From NCBI GenBank assembly GCA_002426575.1, contig DIRE01000006.1, positions 5,646 through 17,090 of the forward strand: a DNA stretch of 11,445 bases, read 5' to 3'. Positions 1-5,903 of the stretch are shown here, piece after piece. The notes under the pieces were generated by a model. The model saw only the letters and a program-made list of their open reading frames with translations. It searched no databases and was not told where the DNA came from. The translations under genes were made by a program, and so were the position numbers. This DNA is from Clostridiaceae bacterium UBA5444 (GTDB lineage Bacteria; Bacillota; Clostridia; Clostridiales; Oxobacteraceae). The stretch's first letter is position 1; each line of letters starts with the position of its first letter.

Positions 1-441
1 TAAATATTCATCAGTTCTATCTTCTCTTCTTATTACTTTTTCCCAATCCCATTGGTCTACATATATAGAATGAAGGTTGTCAAGATCCTCATCCCTTCTG
101 ATTGCATTCATATCTGTATATAGACCCTCTTCTTTGCCAAATCCATATCTATAAAGTGCCATACGTTTCCATTTAGCAAGAGATTGGACTATTTCCATTT
201 CTTCTCCTTCAATTGACTTTATATCAAAAGATACTGGTCTTTCAACTCCGCTTAAATTATCATTTAATCCTGATGACTTTTTAACAAATAAAGGTGCTGA
301 TACCCTTGTTAAGTTTAATTCCTCTGCAAGTCCTCTTTCAAAAAAATCTTTTATTTTTTTAATAGCTTCTGCAGTTTCTCTAAAATTAAGCTCAGACTTA
401 TATTCTTCAGGTAATATAAGTTTTTTTGCTGCACTCTCCAT
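1..441 (-). CDS. asnA: Aspartate-ammonia ligase AsnA, N-terminal part (runs off the left edge)
   Basis: AsnA makes asparagine in the cytoplasm from aspartate, ammonia and ATP, through an aminoacyl-adenylate-like intermediate on a class II aminoacyl-tRNA-synthetase fold. The first 147 codons are visible; the family is about 330 residues long. Recognisable AsnA stretches are LNLTRVSAPLFV (about residues 45-56), GLNDNLSGVERPVSFD (63-78), VQSLAKWKR (about 85-93), EGLYTDMNAIRRDED (about 105-119) and HSIYVDQWDWE (124-134). The ATG at 439-441 follows an AGGGGG ribosome binding site at about 451-456. The T-box leader with an Asn (AAC) specifier just upstream independently supports an asparagine-supply role and makes control by uncharged tRNA-Asn likely. 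The reading frame is open to the window edge. Asparaginyl-tRNA synthetase is excluded because the sequence follows AsnA and has no N-terminal OB-fold. Confidence 0.96.
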   Translation of the reverse strand, partial: MESAAKKLILPEEYKSELNFRETAEAIKKIKDFFERGLAEELNLTRVSAPLFVKKSSGLNDNLSGVERPVSFDIKSIEGEEMEIVQSLAKWKRMALYRYGFGKEEGLYTDMNAIRRDEDLDNLHSIYVDQWDWEKVIRREDRTDEYL

Positions 442-481
442 AGTTATTTCCCCCTACATACTATTTTTTCTGTTTCTATAA

Positions 482-519
482 TAAAAAAACCCTTCATCCC
501 ATATAAGGGACGAAAGGTT
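482..519 (-). terminator. T-box intrinsic terminator upstream of asnA
   Basis: The two arms lie at 507-519 and 488-500. They can form a 13-bp stem with two G-U pairs and a TTATAT loop, followed on the minus strand by a run of seven T. The 5' arm would be competed for by the antiterminator that forms with the T-box sequence at 526-540. Confidence 0.93.
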
Positions 520-546
520 CTATTTCCGCGGTACCACCCTGATTAG

Positions 547-584
547 CTTTAATCTTTACAGATTACTTTAATCTTTACAGATTA
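547..584 (-). repeat. Perfect 19-bp tandem duplication inside the T-box leader
   Basis: The plus-strand 19-mer ctttaatctttacagatta occurs twice without a gap, at 547-565 and 566-584. As RNA, each copy can fold into a 6-7 bp hairpin (UAAUCU/AGAUUA) closed by a GUAA loop, which is a GNRA-type tetraloop. The position, between Stem I and the antiterminator, is where T-box leaders carry their short Stem III, so the duplication appears to have doubled that hairpin. Confidence 0.9.
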
Positions 585-819
585 ATAGATTAAGCTCTCT
601 TTAATCAGTACAGAACAAAAATTCAATACTGCCCATTTCGTAACGATATGGCTCCGTCTAAGCCTACTTTCCAAAGGGATTTCGGTTAGAGACTCAGGGA
701 TGTTCTTTAGTAAAGGCTCCATATTGGTCTTACACCACCACCAACTCGCTTAAGTATTACAATAATACTTACATGTTCACCACTACTTACTCTTCCCATC
801 ATTGTCTTATATTTATATA

Positions 820-848
820 ATTATAATTTTAAAATGGACTCTTGTCAA
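820..848 (-). promoter_or_regulatory. Sigma-A promoter of the asnA T-box transcript
   Basis: A perfect consensus: TTGACA at 843-848, a 17-bp spacer and TATAAT at 820-825, read on the minus strand. Transcription should start near 813, just before the T-box Stem I. The -35 box lies only 7 bp beyond the stop codon of the upstream gene, which has no terminator of its own in between. Confidence 0.93.
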
Positions 849-855
849 TTACTTT

Positions 856-1944
856 TTAAAAAGTTACGTTGTCTCCGTCTTTTAAATCCTGAGGAGGGTT
901 TAAAATAATGCATTGCCCTTCTGATAATCCCTCACATATCTCCATGTATAAATCTGATTCAATACCTATTTTAACATCTTTTGAAAAAGCTTTTCCATCC
1001 TCTATGACAAATACTTTTGCCTTTTTGTATCTATCAGTTATAACCGCCTCATATGGAACATAAATAATATCATTTTTTGTGCATACTTTTATGTCTGCAT
1101 CCACATCAAAACCTATCTTTATATTACTGTCCGCATCTGTAATACTTATCTCAACAGGTATTACAGTCTCTGCACTAACTCCTGATACTGTCTTTGTTGC
1201 AATAGGGTTTATCTTTTGTATAATACCTTTGTATTGCTTTTCTAATGAATCAAGTCTTATTATTACTTCCTGCCCATTTTTTACATTTAAAATATCATAC
1301 TGTGACACATTTACTAATGCTATTATGTTTTTATCATTTTCAATTGTTATTAAGGGAGCTCCAACAGGCGTTATAGCCCCCTCTGCAATATTTATATTAG
1401 TAACAACACCATCTATGGAAGACTTTATCTCATGGTCTGCATTTTTTATTTTATCTTTTATACTATCTATGCTTAACCTTGCAATATCAACCTGTTTCTC
1501 CTGCAGCTTAATCCTATCGCTTATATTTACCATACCCTCAATGGCAGATTTATCTTCCGTAGATAGAACTGAAATATCTTGTTCTTGCCTTTTTAAGTTT
1601 TCTAAATTCATTTTAGCAATATCAAGCTCTATATAAGCCCTCTTTAACTGCTCAGAAAAATCAGGAGCCTCAAATTTAATTATAAGCTCATTTTTATTTA
1701 CCCTGTCACCGGTTTTGACATATACCTTTTCAACCTTATTAGGATTTGATACAAAATAGTCCTTTCTATCCTTAGATGCAATAACACCGTTGCCAGATAT
1801 ATAAGATGATATATCCCCCTTTTTCACATAAGCTACTTTTACATTTATGCTATCCTCTTTATTTGACCTTACATACATATATGCTGGTATGGTTATTGCA
1901 GCTATGGTAATAATTATTAATATCCACTTTTTAGACCTTTTCAC
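856..1944 (-). CDS. HlyD-family / RND-type adaptor (membrane fusion) protein, orphan
   Basis: A 362-residue membrane-anchored extracytoplasmic adaptor. One hydrophobic helix (about residues 7-25) is followed by the first lipoyl-like half (about 66-93, with VEKVYVKTGDRVNKNELI), an Ala/Leu/Lys-rich coiled-coil hairpin (about 96-170), the second lipoyl half (about 173-203, with SSIDGVVTNINIAEGA) and a beta-barrel and membrane-proximal region to the end. In Gram-positives such proteins (YknX type) normally work with a MacB-like ABC transporter. No ATPase or permease gene flanks it here: SpoIIP-like upstream, asnA downstream. The start is GTG (1942-1944), supported by GAGGTG at 1950-1955 with 5 nt spacing. 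A sigma-A-like promoter lies at 1989-2019, so it is probably transcribed alone. The fold is clear; the transported substrate cannot be told. Confidence 0.86.
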   Translation of the reverse strand: MKRSKKWILIIITIAAITIPAYMYVRSNKEDSINVKVAYVKKGDISSYISGNGVIASKDRKDYFVSNPNKVEKVYVKTGDRVNKNELIIKFEAPDFSEQLKRAYIELDIAKMNLENLKRQEQDISVLSTEDKSAIEGMVNISDRIKLQEKQVDIARLSIDSIKDKIKNADHEIKSSIDGVVTNINIAEGAITPVGAPLITIENDKNIIALVNVSQYDILNVKNGQEVIIRLDSLEKQYKGIIQKINPIATKTVSGVSAETVIPVEISITDADSNIKIGFDVDADIKVCTKNDIIYVPYEAVITDRYKKAKVFVIEDGKAFSKDVKIGIESDLYMEICEGLSEGQCIILNPPQDLKDGDNVTF

Positions 1945-1988
1945 TAAATCACCTCATATAGCTTTACTTTTTGTGCTTCGTAGCCACA

Positions 1989-2019
1989 ATTATATATTTA
2001 CTATTTAAATTATTGCCAA
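1989..2019 (-). promoter_or_regulatory. Probable sigma-A promoter of the HlyD-family gene
   Basis: On the minus strand TTGGCA (2014-2019) is followed after 17 bp by TATATA (1991-1996). An overlapping TATAAT (1989-1994) lies at 19 bp. It is the only good promoter match between the preceding terminator and the GTG start. Confidence 0.6.
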
Positions 2020-2028
2020 AATATTAAT

Positions 2029-2054
2029 AAAAAAAAGGCCTTTTTAGCCTTTTT
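2029..2054 (-). terminator. Intrinsic terminator after the SpoIIP-like gene
   Basis: Arms at 2047-2054 and 2032-2039 form a perfect 8-bp AAAAAGGC stem with a 7-nt loop. It continues into a T-run on the minus strand. It lies 14 bp past the stop codon. The A/T tails on both sides could also let it work in the other orientation, but no plus-strand gene is nearby. Confidence 0.85.
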
Positions 2055-2068
2055 GAAAATTTTATATT

Positions 2069-2740
2069 TTACTTGTAATTAGCTGCGGCTTTAAAGCCTT
2101 CGCAGAATATGCTAATAGAGTTTTTTGCCTCGTCATAGGTGTTTGCAGAATCCCCAATTTCAAGCATAAAACCTATGTACCCCCTGCTCTGGTTGTATTC
2201 TTCTTCCACTTGTTTAATTTGTATCTTCATATTAGTATACTTGCTTTCTATAATTGATTTAATTCTTCCTGCAAATAGCAGACTATTATCATAGCAATCA
2301 GAATTCTTGGATATAATTATTGATATTGGGCAGTATGAAATGTCATCTATTACAAGCTTTTCCCCATGGCTTGATTTATTTCTTATAATATCAATTAGAA
2401 TATACTTTTTGCCCCTTTTCATATAATTATCAATATATTTTGAGGATAGGGTATATGGATCAACATCTGCGTCTTCTATTTTTAAATGATTAGATAAAAA
2501 TCCATAGTCTTTAAGTTTTGATGTACATTCCATGGACAGCCTATCCATATCTTTAACATTACTTTCCTCATGGTTTATATACGCTCTTTTAAAATTAGAG
2601 CTGTAGATTATAACTGGTTTTTCATAAACATCTTCTAAAATGTTACTCACACTATCATACCTGTTTTGCTTTACAAAAAGCATGCCACATATAATGAGTA
2701 CAAAAATAGATAAATACAAAAGTAGGTTTACAAGCTTCAA
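2069..2740 (-). CDS. SpoIIP-like membrane-anchored protein, probably catalytically inactive
   Basis: A 223-residue protein with one N-terminal membrane helix (about residues 3-22) and an external domain that follows the SpoIIP amidase layout. KPVIIYSSN (41-49) sits where SpoIIP has its I-YHTH motif. YILIDIIRNK (113-122) matches the IDIHRD strand. EEYNQSRGYIGFMLEIGDSANTYDEA (about 180-205) matches the C-terminal YNQ...LLIEVG...NT.EEA block. SpoIIP is a peptidoglycan amidase/lytic transglycosylase used in forespore engulfment. Here the histidines of both motifs are replaced (SSN for HTH, IIRN for HRD), while the late Glu is kept, so enzymatic activity is unlikely. The start is set at TTG 2738-2740: GGGGG at 2748-2752 is 7 nt away. 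An upstream in-frame ATG (2831-2833) lies inside the preceding gene's terminator. The family call is from memory of motifs and no alignment was run. Confidence 0.68.
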   Translation of the reverse strand: MKLVNLLLYLSIFVLIICGMLFVKQNRYDSVSNILEDVYEKPVIIYSSNFKRAYINHEESNVKDMDRLSMECTSKLKDYGFLSNHLKIEDADVDPYTLSSKYIDNYMKRGKKYILIDIIRNKSSHGEKLVIDDISYCPISIIISKNSDCYDNSLLFAGRIKSIIESKYTNMKIQIKQVEEEYNQSRGYIGFMLEIGDSANTYDEAKNSISIFCEGFKAAANYK

Positions 2741-2747
2741 ATTACTA

Positions 2748-2752
2748 CCCCC
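2748..2752 (-). promoter_or_regulatory. Ribosome binding site fixing the TTG start of the SpoIIP-like gene
   Basis: GGGGG on the minus strand, 7 nt before the TTG at 2738-2740. Neither upstream in-frame ATG (2831-2833, 2759-2761) has a comparable site. The protein beginning at this TTG opens directly with the short Lys-containing head and hydrophobic helix expected of a membrane anchor. Confidence 0.7.
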
Positions 2753-2812
2753 ATAATCCATATATAATATTCTATTTATTTTATACTCTTTTAATGACTG
2801 GTAGATACTATT

Positions 2813-2847
2813 AAAAACAAAAACAGTCTGCATTTGTATGCAAACTG
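2813..2847 (-). terminator. Intrinsic terminator after the lipoprotein gene
   Basis: A 10-bp stem with one G-T pair (arms 2838-2847 and 2824-2833) and a 4-nt loop, followed on the minus strand by TTTTTGTTTTT. It begins 4 bp after the stop codon of the lipoprotein gene and so separates that gene from the SpoIIP-like gene. Confidence 0.9.
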
Positions 2848-2851
2848 CCGT

Positions 2852-3643
2852 TTATTCTTCCTTTTTTTGAGATACTGCCCAAGTATCATTCATATATTTA
2901 CATTCAAATATAATTGTTTTTTTAGTTTGATCCTTATTATTAAGTACCTCTACAGTTATTTCTGCTTTATCTGGTTTATATATATTGGTTAGAAGACTAA
3001 TGGAATAATCATATTTACCACTACCTGTTAAGGGTACAACATCAAACCCTTTTACAGATGATATTTTGCTCATTATTTTCTCTTGCTCGAAGGATGACAT
3101 GTATTTTCTTATTTTTTTATCCGATTCTATATCAATGCCAACAACTGTTTCTCCTTCTTTATTTTTGTCTAGAAGTTCAATAGTTTTTGTTAATACAGAA
3201 GTATATAGGTTCGTAAAGGACTTTGGTCTATTAAACATCCTAGTACTGTTTACTATATAGCTATCCATGGCCTCTGGTATCATATAAAAGTTTCCACTGT
3301 CATCACAAAAGTTAGCATCTTTTCCATACTCTGATGCACCTATCCAATAGCTAAATACCCTTTCCCTGCCTCCTGGAAGGGAAAACTTAATATCATAATC
3401 AGCTTCAACCTCAGGGGATGAGGAAACAGTCCTTCCTCTTCCAATAATATCCCCAATCTGGTCTATTACCTTTGGATCTAGAACAGTAAATTTTAATGTA
3501 CTTTCTTTTTTATTTATAAACACTATCTTTCCAGCTTCTTTTAGCTCACTTCCTAAGGAATTCTTCGGTGAGTTTGGCAAACTACAAGATGAAAGCACAA
3601 ATACAAAAGATAATATTATTATGTAGCTAATAGCTTTTTTCAT
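2852..3643 (-). CDS. Putative lipoprotein of unknown function
   Basis: 263 residues. A lipoprotein signal peptide is clear: KK at 2-3, a hydrophobic core at about 5-17, then lipobox LSSC with Cys20 as the predicted lipid-modified residue. The mature protein should therefore sit on the outer face of the membrane. Residues about 40-135 form one region (VFINKKESTLKFT; DYDIKFSLPGGRERVFSYWIG; SGNFYMIP) recalling the small extracytoplasmic domain of Bacillus YhfM-type lipoproteins, a weak resemblance from memory only. Residues about 160-260 form a second beta-rich region (ETVVGIDIESDKKI; DYSISLLTN; KAEITVEVLNN). The start ATG has AAAGGG about 8-9 nt upstream. It begins 22 bp after the GNAT gene and ends at a strong terminator, so the two are probably co-transcribed. 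Function not recognised. Confidence 0.8.
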   Translation of the reverse strand: MKKAISYIIILSFVFVLSSCSLPNSPKNSLGSELKEAGKIVFINKKESTLKFTVLDPKVIDQIGDIIGRGRTVSSSPEVEADYDIKFSLPGGRERVFSYWIGASEYGKDANFCDDSGNFYMIPEAMDSYIVNSTRMFNRPKSFTNLYTSVLTKTIELLDKNKEGETVVGIDIESDKKIRKYMSSFEQEKIMSKISSVKGFDVVPLTGSGKYDYSISLLTNIYKPDKAEITVEVLNNKDQTKKTIIFECKYMNDTWAVSQKKEE

Positions 3644-3665
3644 CTATATAACCCTTTCCCATTGT

Positions 3666-4202
3666 TTAATCAATTATTCTTCCCATGTAAATAAAATCAT
3701 AGAACTTTCCATCAACTTTCATTGCTTTTCTAATCCTACCTTCAACTTCAAATCCCATATCTTCATAAAGGCTAATAGCAGTATGATTATCTTCTCTAAC
3801 AGAAAGATCTATCTTTTTGACTACTCCGCCTTCCTCTGCCCACCTTATCATTGTATCTATTAATATGTGGCCTATTTTCTTATTCCAATACTTTTTTTGT
3901 ACGCTTATTCCAAACTCTCCCCAATGCTCAAGTCTTTTTCTGCTATTTCCCCAAAATGTTAATACACCACATATCTTTTTATCTATCACTGCAACTAAAA
4001 ATAATTTGTTTTTTCCTTCTGAATAATCCCTTATTATTTGTCTTTCCTGCTCAATAGTATGACTGAATTCGCCTCTCCCGTAGCTTAAAAAGTCAGATTC
4101 CCCACCAATTATGTTTGAATATCTAACTAATTCAGCAGCATCTCTTTCTACTGCTTTTCTTATAATACATTCAGTACTATCATTAAGCTTATATAGGCTC
4201 AA
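3666..4202 (-). CDS. GNAT-family N-acetyltransferase (RimJ/RimL-like)
   Basis: 178 residues, a single GNAT domain that transfers an acetyl group from acetyl-CoA. IIRKAVERDAAELVRY (13-28) is the usual first strand and helix. LFLVAVIDKKICGVLTFW (67-84) covers strands 2-3. EFGISVQKKYWNKKIGHILID (96-116) is motif A, the pyrophosphate-binding loop, with YWNKKIG in place of the more usual YWGKGIG. LSVREDNHTAISLYEDMGF (133-151) is motif B, with the conserved N and LYE-GF. The ending FYDFIYMGRI resembles RimL/SpeG-like enzymes acting on protein N-termini or small amines, but the substrate cannot be read from this. The start is TTG (4200-4202), with AGGAGT at 4211-4216 about 8-9 nt away. It is first in a probable unit with the lipoprotein gene, under a promoter overlapped by an inverted repeat. 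Confidence 0.88.
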   Translation of the reverse strand: MSLYKLNDSTECIIRKAVERDAAELVRYSNIIGGESDFLSYGRGEFSHTIEQERQIIRDYSEGKNKLFLVAVIDKKICGVLTFWGNSRKRLEHWGEFGISVQKKYWNKKIGHILIDTMIRWAEEGGVVKKIDLSVREDNHTAISLYEDMGFEVEGRIRKAMKVDGKFYDFIYMGRIID

Positions 4203-4223
4203 TACAACTCACTCCTGCATAAT

Positions 4224-4252
4224 ATTATAGTATACGGACTTGCTATACACAA
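4224..4252 (-). promoter_or_regulatory. Sigma-A-like promoter of the GNAT-lipoprotein unit
   Basis: TATAAT at 4224-4229, 17 bp downstream of TTGTGT (4247-4252), on the minus strand. The -10 is perfect and the -35 matches four of six positions. It lies just upstream of the TTG start and its ribosome binding site. Confidence 0.62.
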
Positions 4253-4261
4253 TTAGCAAGT
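4238..4261. promoter_or_regulatory. Operator-like inverted repeat over the GNAT promoter
   Basis: Perfect 8-bp arms ACTTGCTA (4238-4245) and TAGCAAGT (4254-4261) with an 8-bp centre that contains the -35 element. No T-run follows in either direction, so it is not a standard terminator. A dimeric regulator binding here would block the -35 box. The regulator is unknown. Confidence 0.5.
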
Positions 4262-4291
4262 ATTGTTTAATGTATAATAATATGGATCTTT

Positions 4292-4912
4292 TTATTTGCC
4301 TAAAATCCACTTTGCAAAGGCAACTGAAGTGTCCACCTTTTCACTATTTACTCCAAGTCCAAGTATCTTGTCCTTAGTATCATATCCTAGACTTTTTAAA
4401 ATTTTGCTATTCTCAATATCTATACCATAAGAATATTCCTGAGTATCTGAATCTTTAACCTTTGATTTTACAAATTTCATATTCTGATTTTTAAGTCCTT
4501 TCACATCATCAAGCTTTATAAATAGGCCAAACTCCGAAAATCGCTTAAATTGCTCCTTATCAAGTATTAATACATCTAATTCTCCTACTTGAGACATTGC
4601 AACTATCTTCTGCTGTATTGCCATACTGGCTGGATCTTTTAGCTCATTATCAAATAAATTAAAAGATATGGTTACCTCTTGTTTTTCTGGATTCTCTGCA
4701 AATACTTTTGTAGCTTGATCTTGAAGTTCTACCCTTTTCTCTTCCTCAAGATATCCCCCAAGAATTGTAACATTGAGTATAGAATCTTTTCTTGCCATTG
4801 CACTTGCTATGCTATATATTATTATAATTACAACAAATATGCCTACAATAGTGTGTACTTTATAATAATACCAGAAGTTTTCCCACTTTTCCTTTCGTTT
4901 CTCTTTATCCAT
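4292..4912 (-). CDS. Single-pass membrane-anchored protein of unknown function
   Basis: 206 residues. A charged, Lys-rich N-terminus (MDKEKRKEKWENFWYYYKVH) precedes one strongly hydrophobic helix at about 21-38, so the rest (39-206) is predicted to lie outside the cell. The segment FWYYYKVHT before the helix is a pattern I recall from many clostridial membrane proteins of unknown role. The external part alternates strands and helices (ILNVTILGG 45-53; EVTISFNLFD 79-88; ELDVLILDKEQFKRFSEFGLFIKLDD 111-136). This recalls part of the periplasmic substrate-binding fold, with VLILD followed by an F-x-x-F helix, but no ligand-binding signature is visible. The ATG at 4910-4912 is served by AGGGTGAT about 8 nt upstream. 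It lies between unrelated single genes; a loose hairpin precedes it at 4984-5008. Confidence 0.75.
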   Translation of the reverse strand: MDKEKRKEKWENFWYYYKVHTIVGIFVVIIIIYSIASAMARKDSILNVTILGGYLEEEKRVELQDQATKVFAENPEKQEVTISFNLFDNELKDPASMAIQQKIVAMSQVGELDVLILDKEQFKRFSEFGLFIKLDDVKGLKNQNMKFVKSKVKDSDTQEYSYGIDIENSKILKSLGYDTKDKILGLGVNSEKVDTSVAFAKWILGK

Positions 4913-4983
4913 CGTAAGACATCACCCTTCGTTATGATACTAAATAGTTTATCACATATATTAGAAAAATTAAAACTAAAGTC

Positions 4984-5008
4984 TGGAGCTATTATAAACA
5001 AAGCTCCA
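4984..5008 (-). terminator. Hairpin, possible weak terminator
   Basis: A perfect 7-bp stem TGGAGCT/AGCTCCA (arms 5002-5008 and 4984-4990) around an 11-nt loop. The minus strand continues into a T-rich but interrupted stretch. It is 143 bp past the stop of the 5151-5729 gene, so it could end that transcript or be leader structure for the next gene. It is the only structure I see in the 238-bp gap 4913-5150. Confidence 0.35.
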
Positions 5009-5150
5009 TAGAAGATACAACCCCTTGTCTGATACAATATATTTTATATATTTCCCGTGCAATAATCTACAATATTTTAATATTTCATATAATTATTAAG
5101 TAAAATTTGAATTGAATCTTAAGTTTGCTTTACGCCTCACGCTTACAGTT

Positions 5151-5729
5151 TCAAAACTTGCTTGATGCAGAAATGCTTAAAAATAGTTCTCTATATTCAT
5201 CTTTCCATAATGTTTCATCCATATAAAATGCAAACCTGATAAACACATTGTCCTTCTGAAGTATAAATACTTCTAATGCTTTTATATACTTATCATTGTC
5301 TGCAGACCTTGTGTAATTTAGTATATAGCCAGTCTTTCCATTAATCTTTGCAGGCTCTATTGAATAGTCTTTAAAATAAACAACGCCTACAGCGCTTTCC
5401 CTGCTTTTGTTTAAAAACTCAGCTAATGGCATACTAGCATTCCACACTTGTACAAACCCATGCAACTTATCCTGTTCTGATGTAAAATCATTATGATAGA
5501 TTATCTCGTTGCCTTCAAACTTTTGTTCTGATGTTTTCCATTCCTCAGGCAACCTGTATGTAAATTTATTATCAAGGCCAGTGTATTCCTTATATTTTAT
5601 ATCTACCGGTATTAATGACACCTTAGTATCTAATATAAGCTTTAATCCTAAGTATATAGCACAAATAAATAAAATGAGAAGTAAAAATTTGAAAACATTT
5701 CTAGACTTCCTAATATCTAAAAATATCAC
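5151..5729 (-). CDS. Membrane-anchored protein with PsbP-like external domain, unknown function
   Basis: 192 residues with one N-terminal hydrophobic helix at about 12-33 and the remainder predicted outside. The external domain opens with YTGLDNKFTYRLPEEWKTSE (49-68), a strand followed by the PEEW turn. It continues with EIIYHNDFTSEQDKLHGFVQVWN (about 75-97), a helix AEFLNKSRE and the hairpin INGKTGYILNYTR (129-141) before a C-terminal helix. This order (Y-P-x-x-W, then FVQVW, then NG-x-x-GY) resembles the PsbP/DUF1795-like fold found in many small clostridial secreted proteins; the assignment is by pattern only. The start is GTG (5727-5729) with AGAGGTG about 5 nt upstream. No partner gene is evident. 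TATAAT-like sequences lie at about 5745-5768 but without a good -35. Confidence 0.74.
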   Translation of the reverse strand: MIFLDIRKSRNVFKFLLLILFICAIYLGLKLILDTKVSLIPVDIKYKEYTGLDNKFTYRLPEEWKTSEQKFEGNEIIYHNDFTSEQDKLHGFVQVWNASMPLAEFLNKSRESAVGVVYFKDYSIEPAKINGKTGYILNYTRSADNDKYIKALEVFILQKDNVFIRFAFYMDETLWKDEYRELFLSISASSKF

Positions 5730-5780
5730 TTTTGCACCTCTTTTATATAATTTATTATACTACATTATAGATTAAAGAAA

Positions 5781-5815
5781 CGGATTTAATGCCATTATTT
5801 TTATGCATAAATCCG
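5781..5815 (-). terminator. Possible terminator after the acidic protein gene
   Basis: An 11-bp stem CGGATTTATGC with one bulged T (arms 5805-5815 and 5781-5792), followed on the minus strand by TTTCTTTAAT. The stem is good but the T-tract is interrupted, and it lies 88 bp beyond the stop codon at 5904. Confidence 0.45.
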
Positions 5816-5903
5816 CCTCCTTATATAACTCTGCATTTATTTTTTCGCCTTAATTAATCTATCTGCGTATACTATAGAATAGTTGTAAAACCTTTATCTA
5901 TAA

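Larger units (their letters stand above)
482..812 (-). promoter_or_regulatory. T-box riboswitch, tRNA-Asn type, controlling asnA
   Basis: This is a tRNA-sensing transcription antitermination leader. Reading the minus strand, the start carries the GAAGAGTAAGTA segment typical of the Stem I base and GA motif. It is followed by an apical-loop region (GAGTTGGTGGTGGTGTAAG) and then the specifier context GAACATCCCTGAG. Aligned on the usual specifier-A-N-C-C-Y-T-GAG layout, the specifier triplet is AAC (Asn), at 702-704. The T-box proper, AGGGTGGTACCGCGG, lies at 526-540, and an intrinsic terminator follows at 482-519. Uncharged tRNA-Asn is expected to pair with both the specifier and the TGGT bulge and so allow asnA transcription. 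The amino acid call rests on one triplet plus the downstream gene, and the two agree. The 5' end is estimated from the promoter. Confidence 0.94.

Noticed and set aside
1079..1636. 185-codon plus-strand ORF
   Set aside because: It lies antisense within the HlyD-family gene, is a hydrophobic Ser/Ile/Phe-rich translation typical of the complement of an AT-rich gene, and has no domain or good ribosome binding site.
2738..2833. N-terminal extension of the SpoIIP-like protein from ATG 2831-2833
   Set aside because: That ATG is inside the stem of the preceding gene's terminator and has no Shine-Dalgarno sequence. The TTG at 2738-2740 has GGGGG 7 nt away and opens directly on the membrane helix.
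2832..2840. CATACAAAT on the minus strand as a sigma-E -10 box
   Set aside because: It matches the sporulation consensus but coincides with the loop and stem of a convincing intrinsic terminator, and the -35 side is weak.
4843..5037. 64-codon minus-strand ORF overlapping the start of the 4292-4912 gene
   Set aside because: It is a different frame across the start region with no ribosome binding site; the 4292-4912 frame has a clear site, a membrane helix and a full domain.
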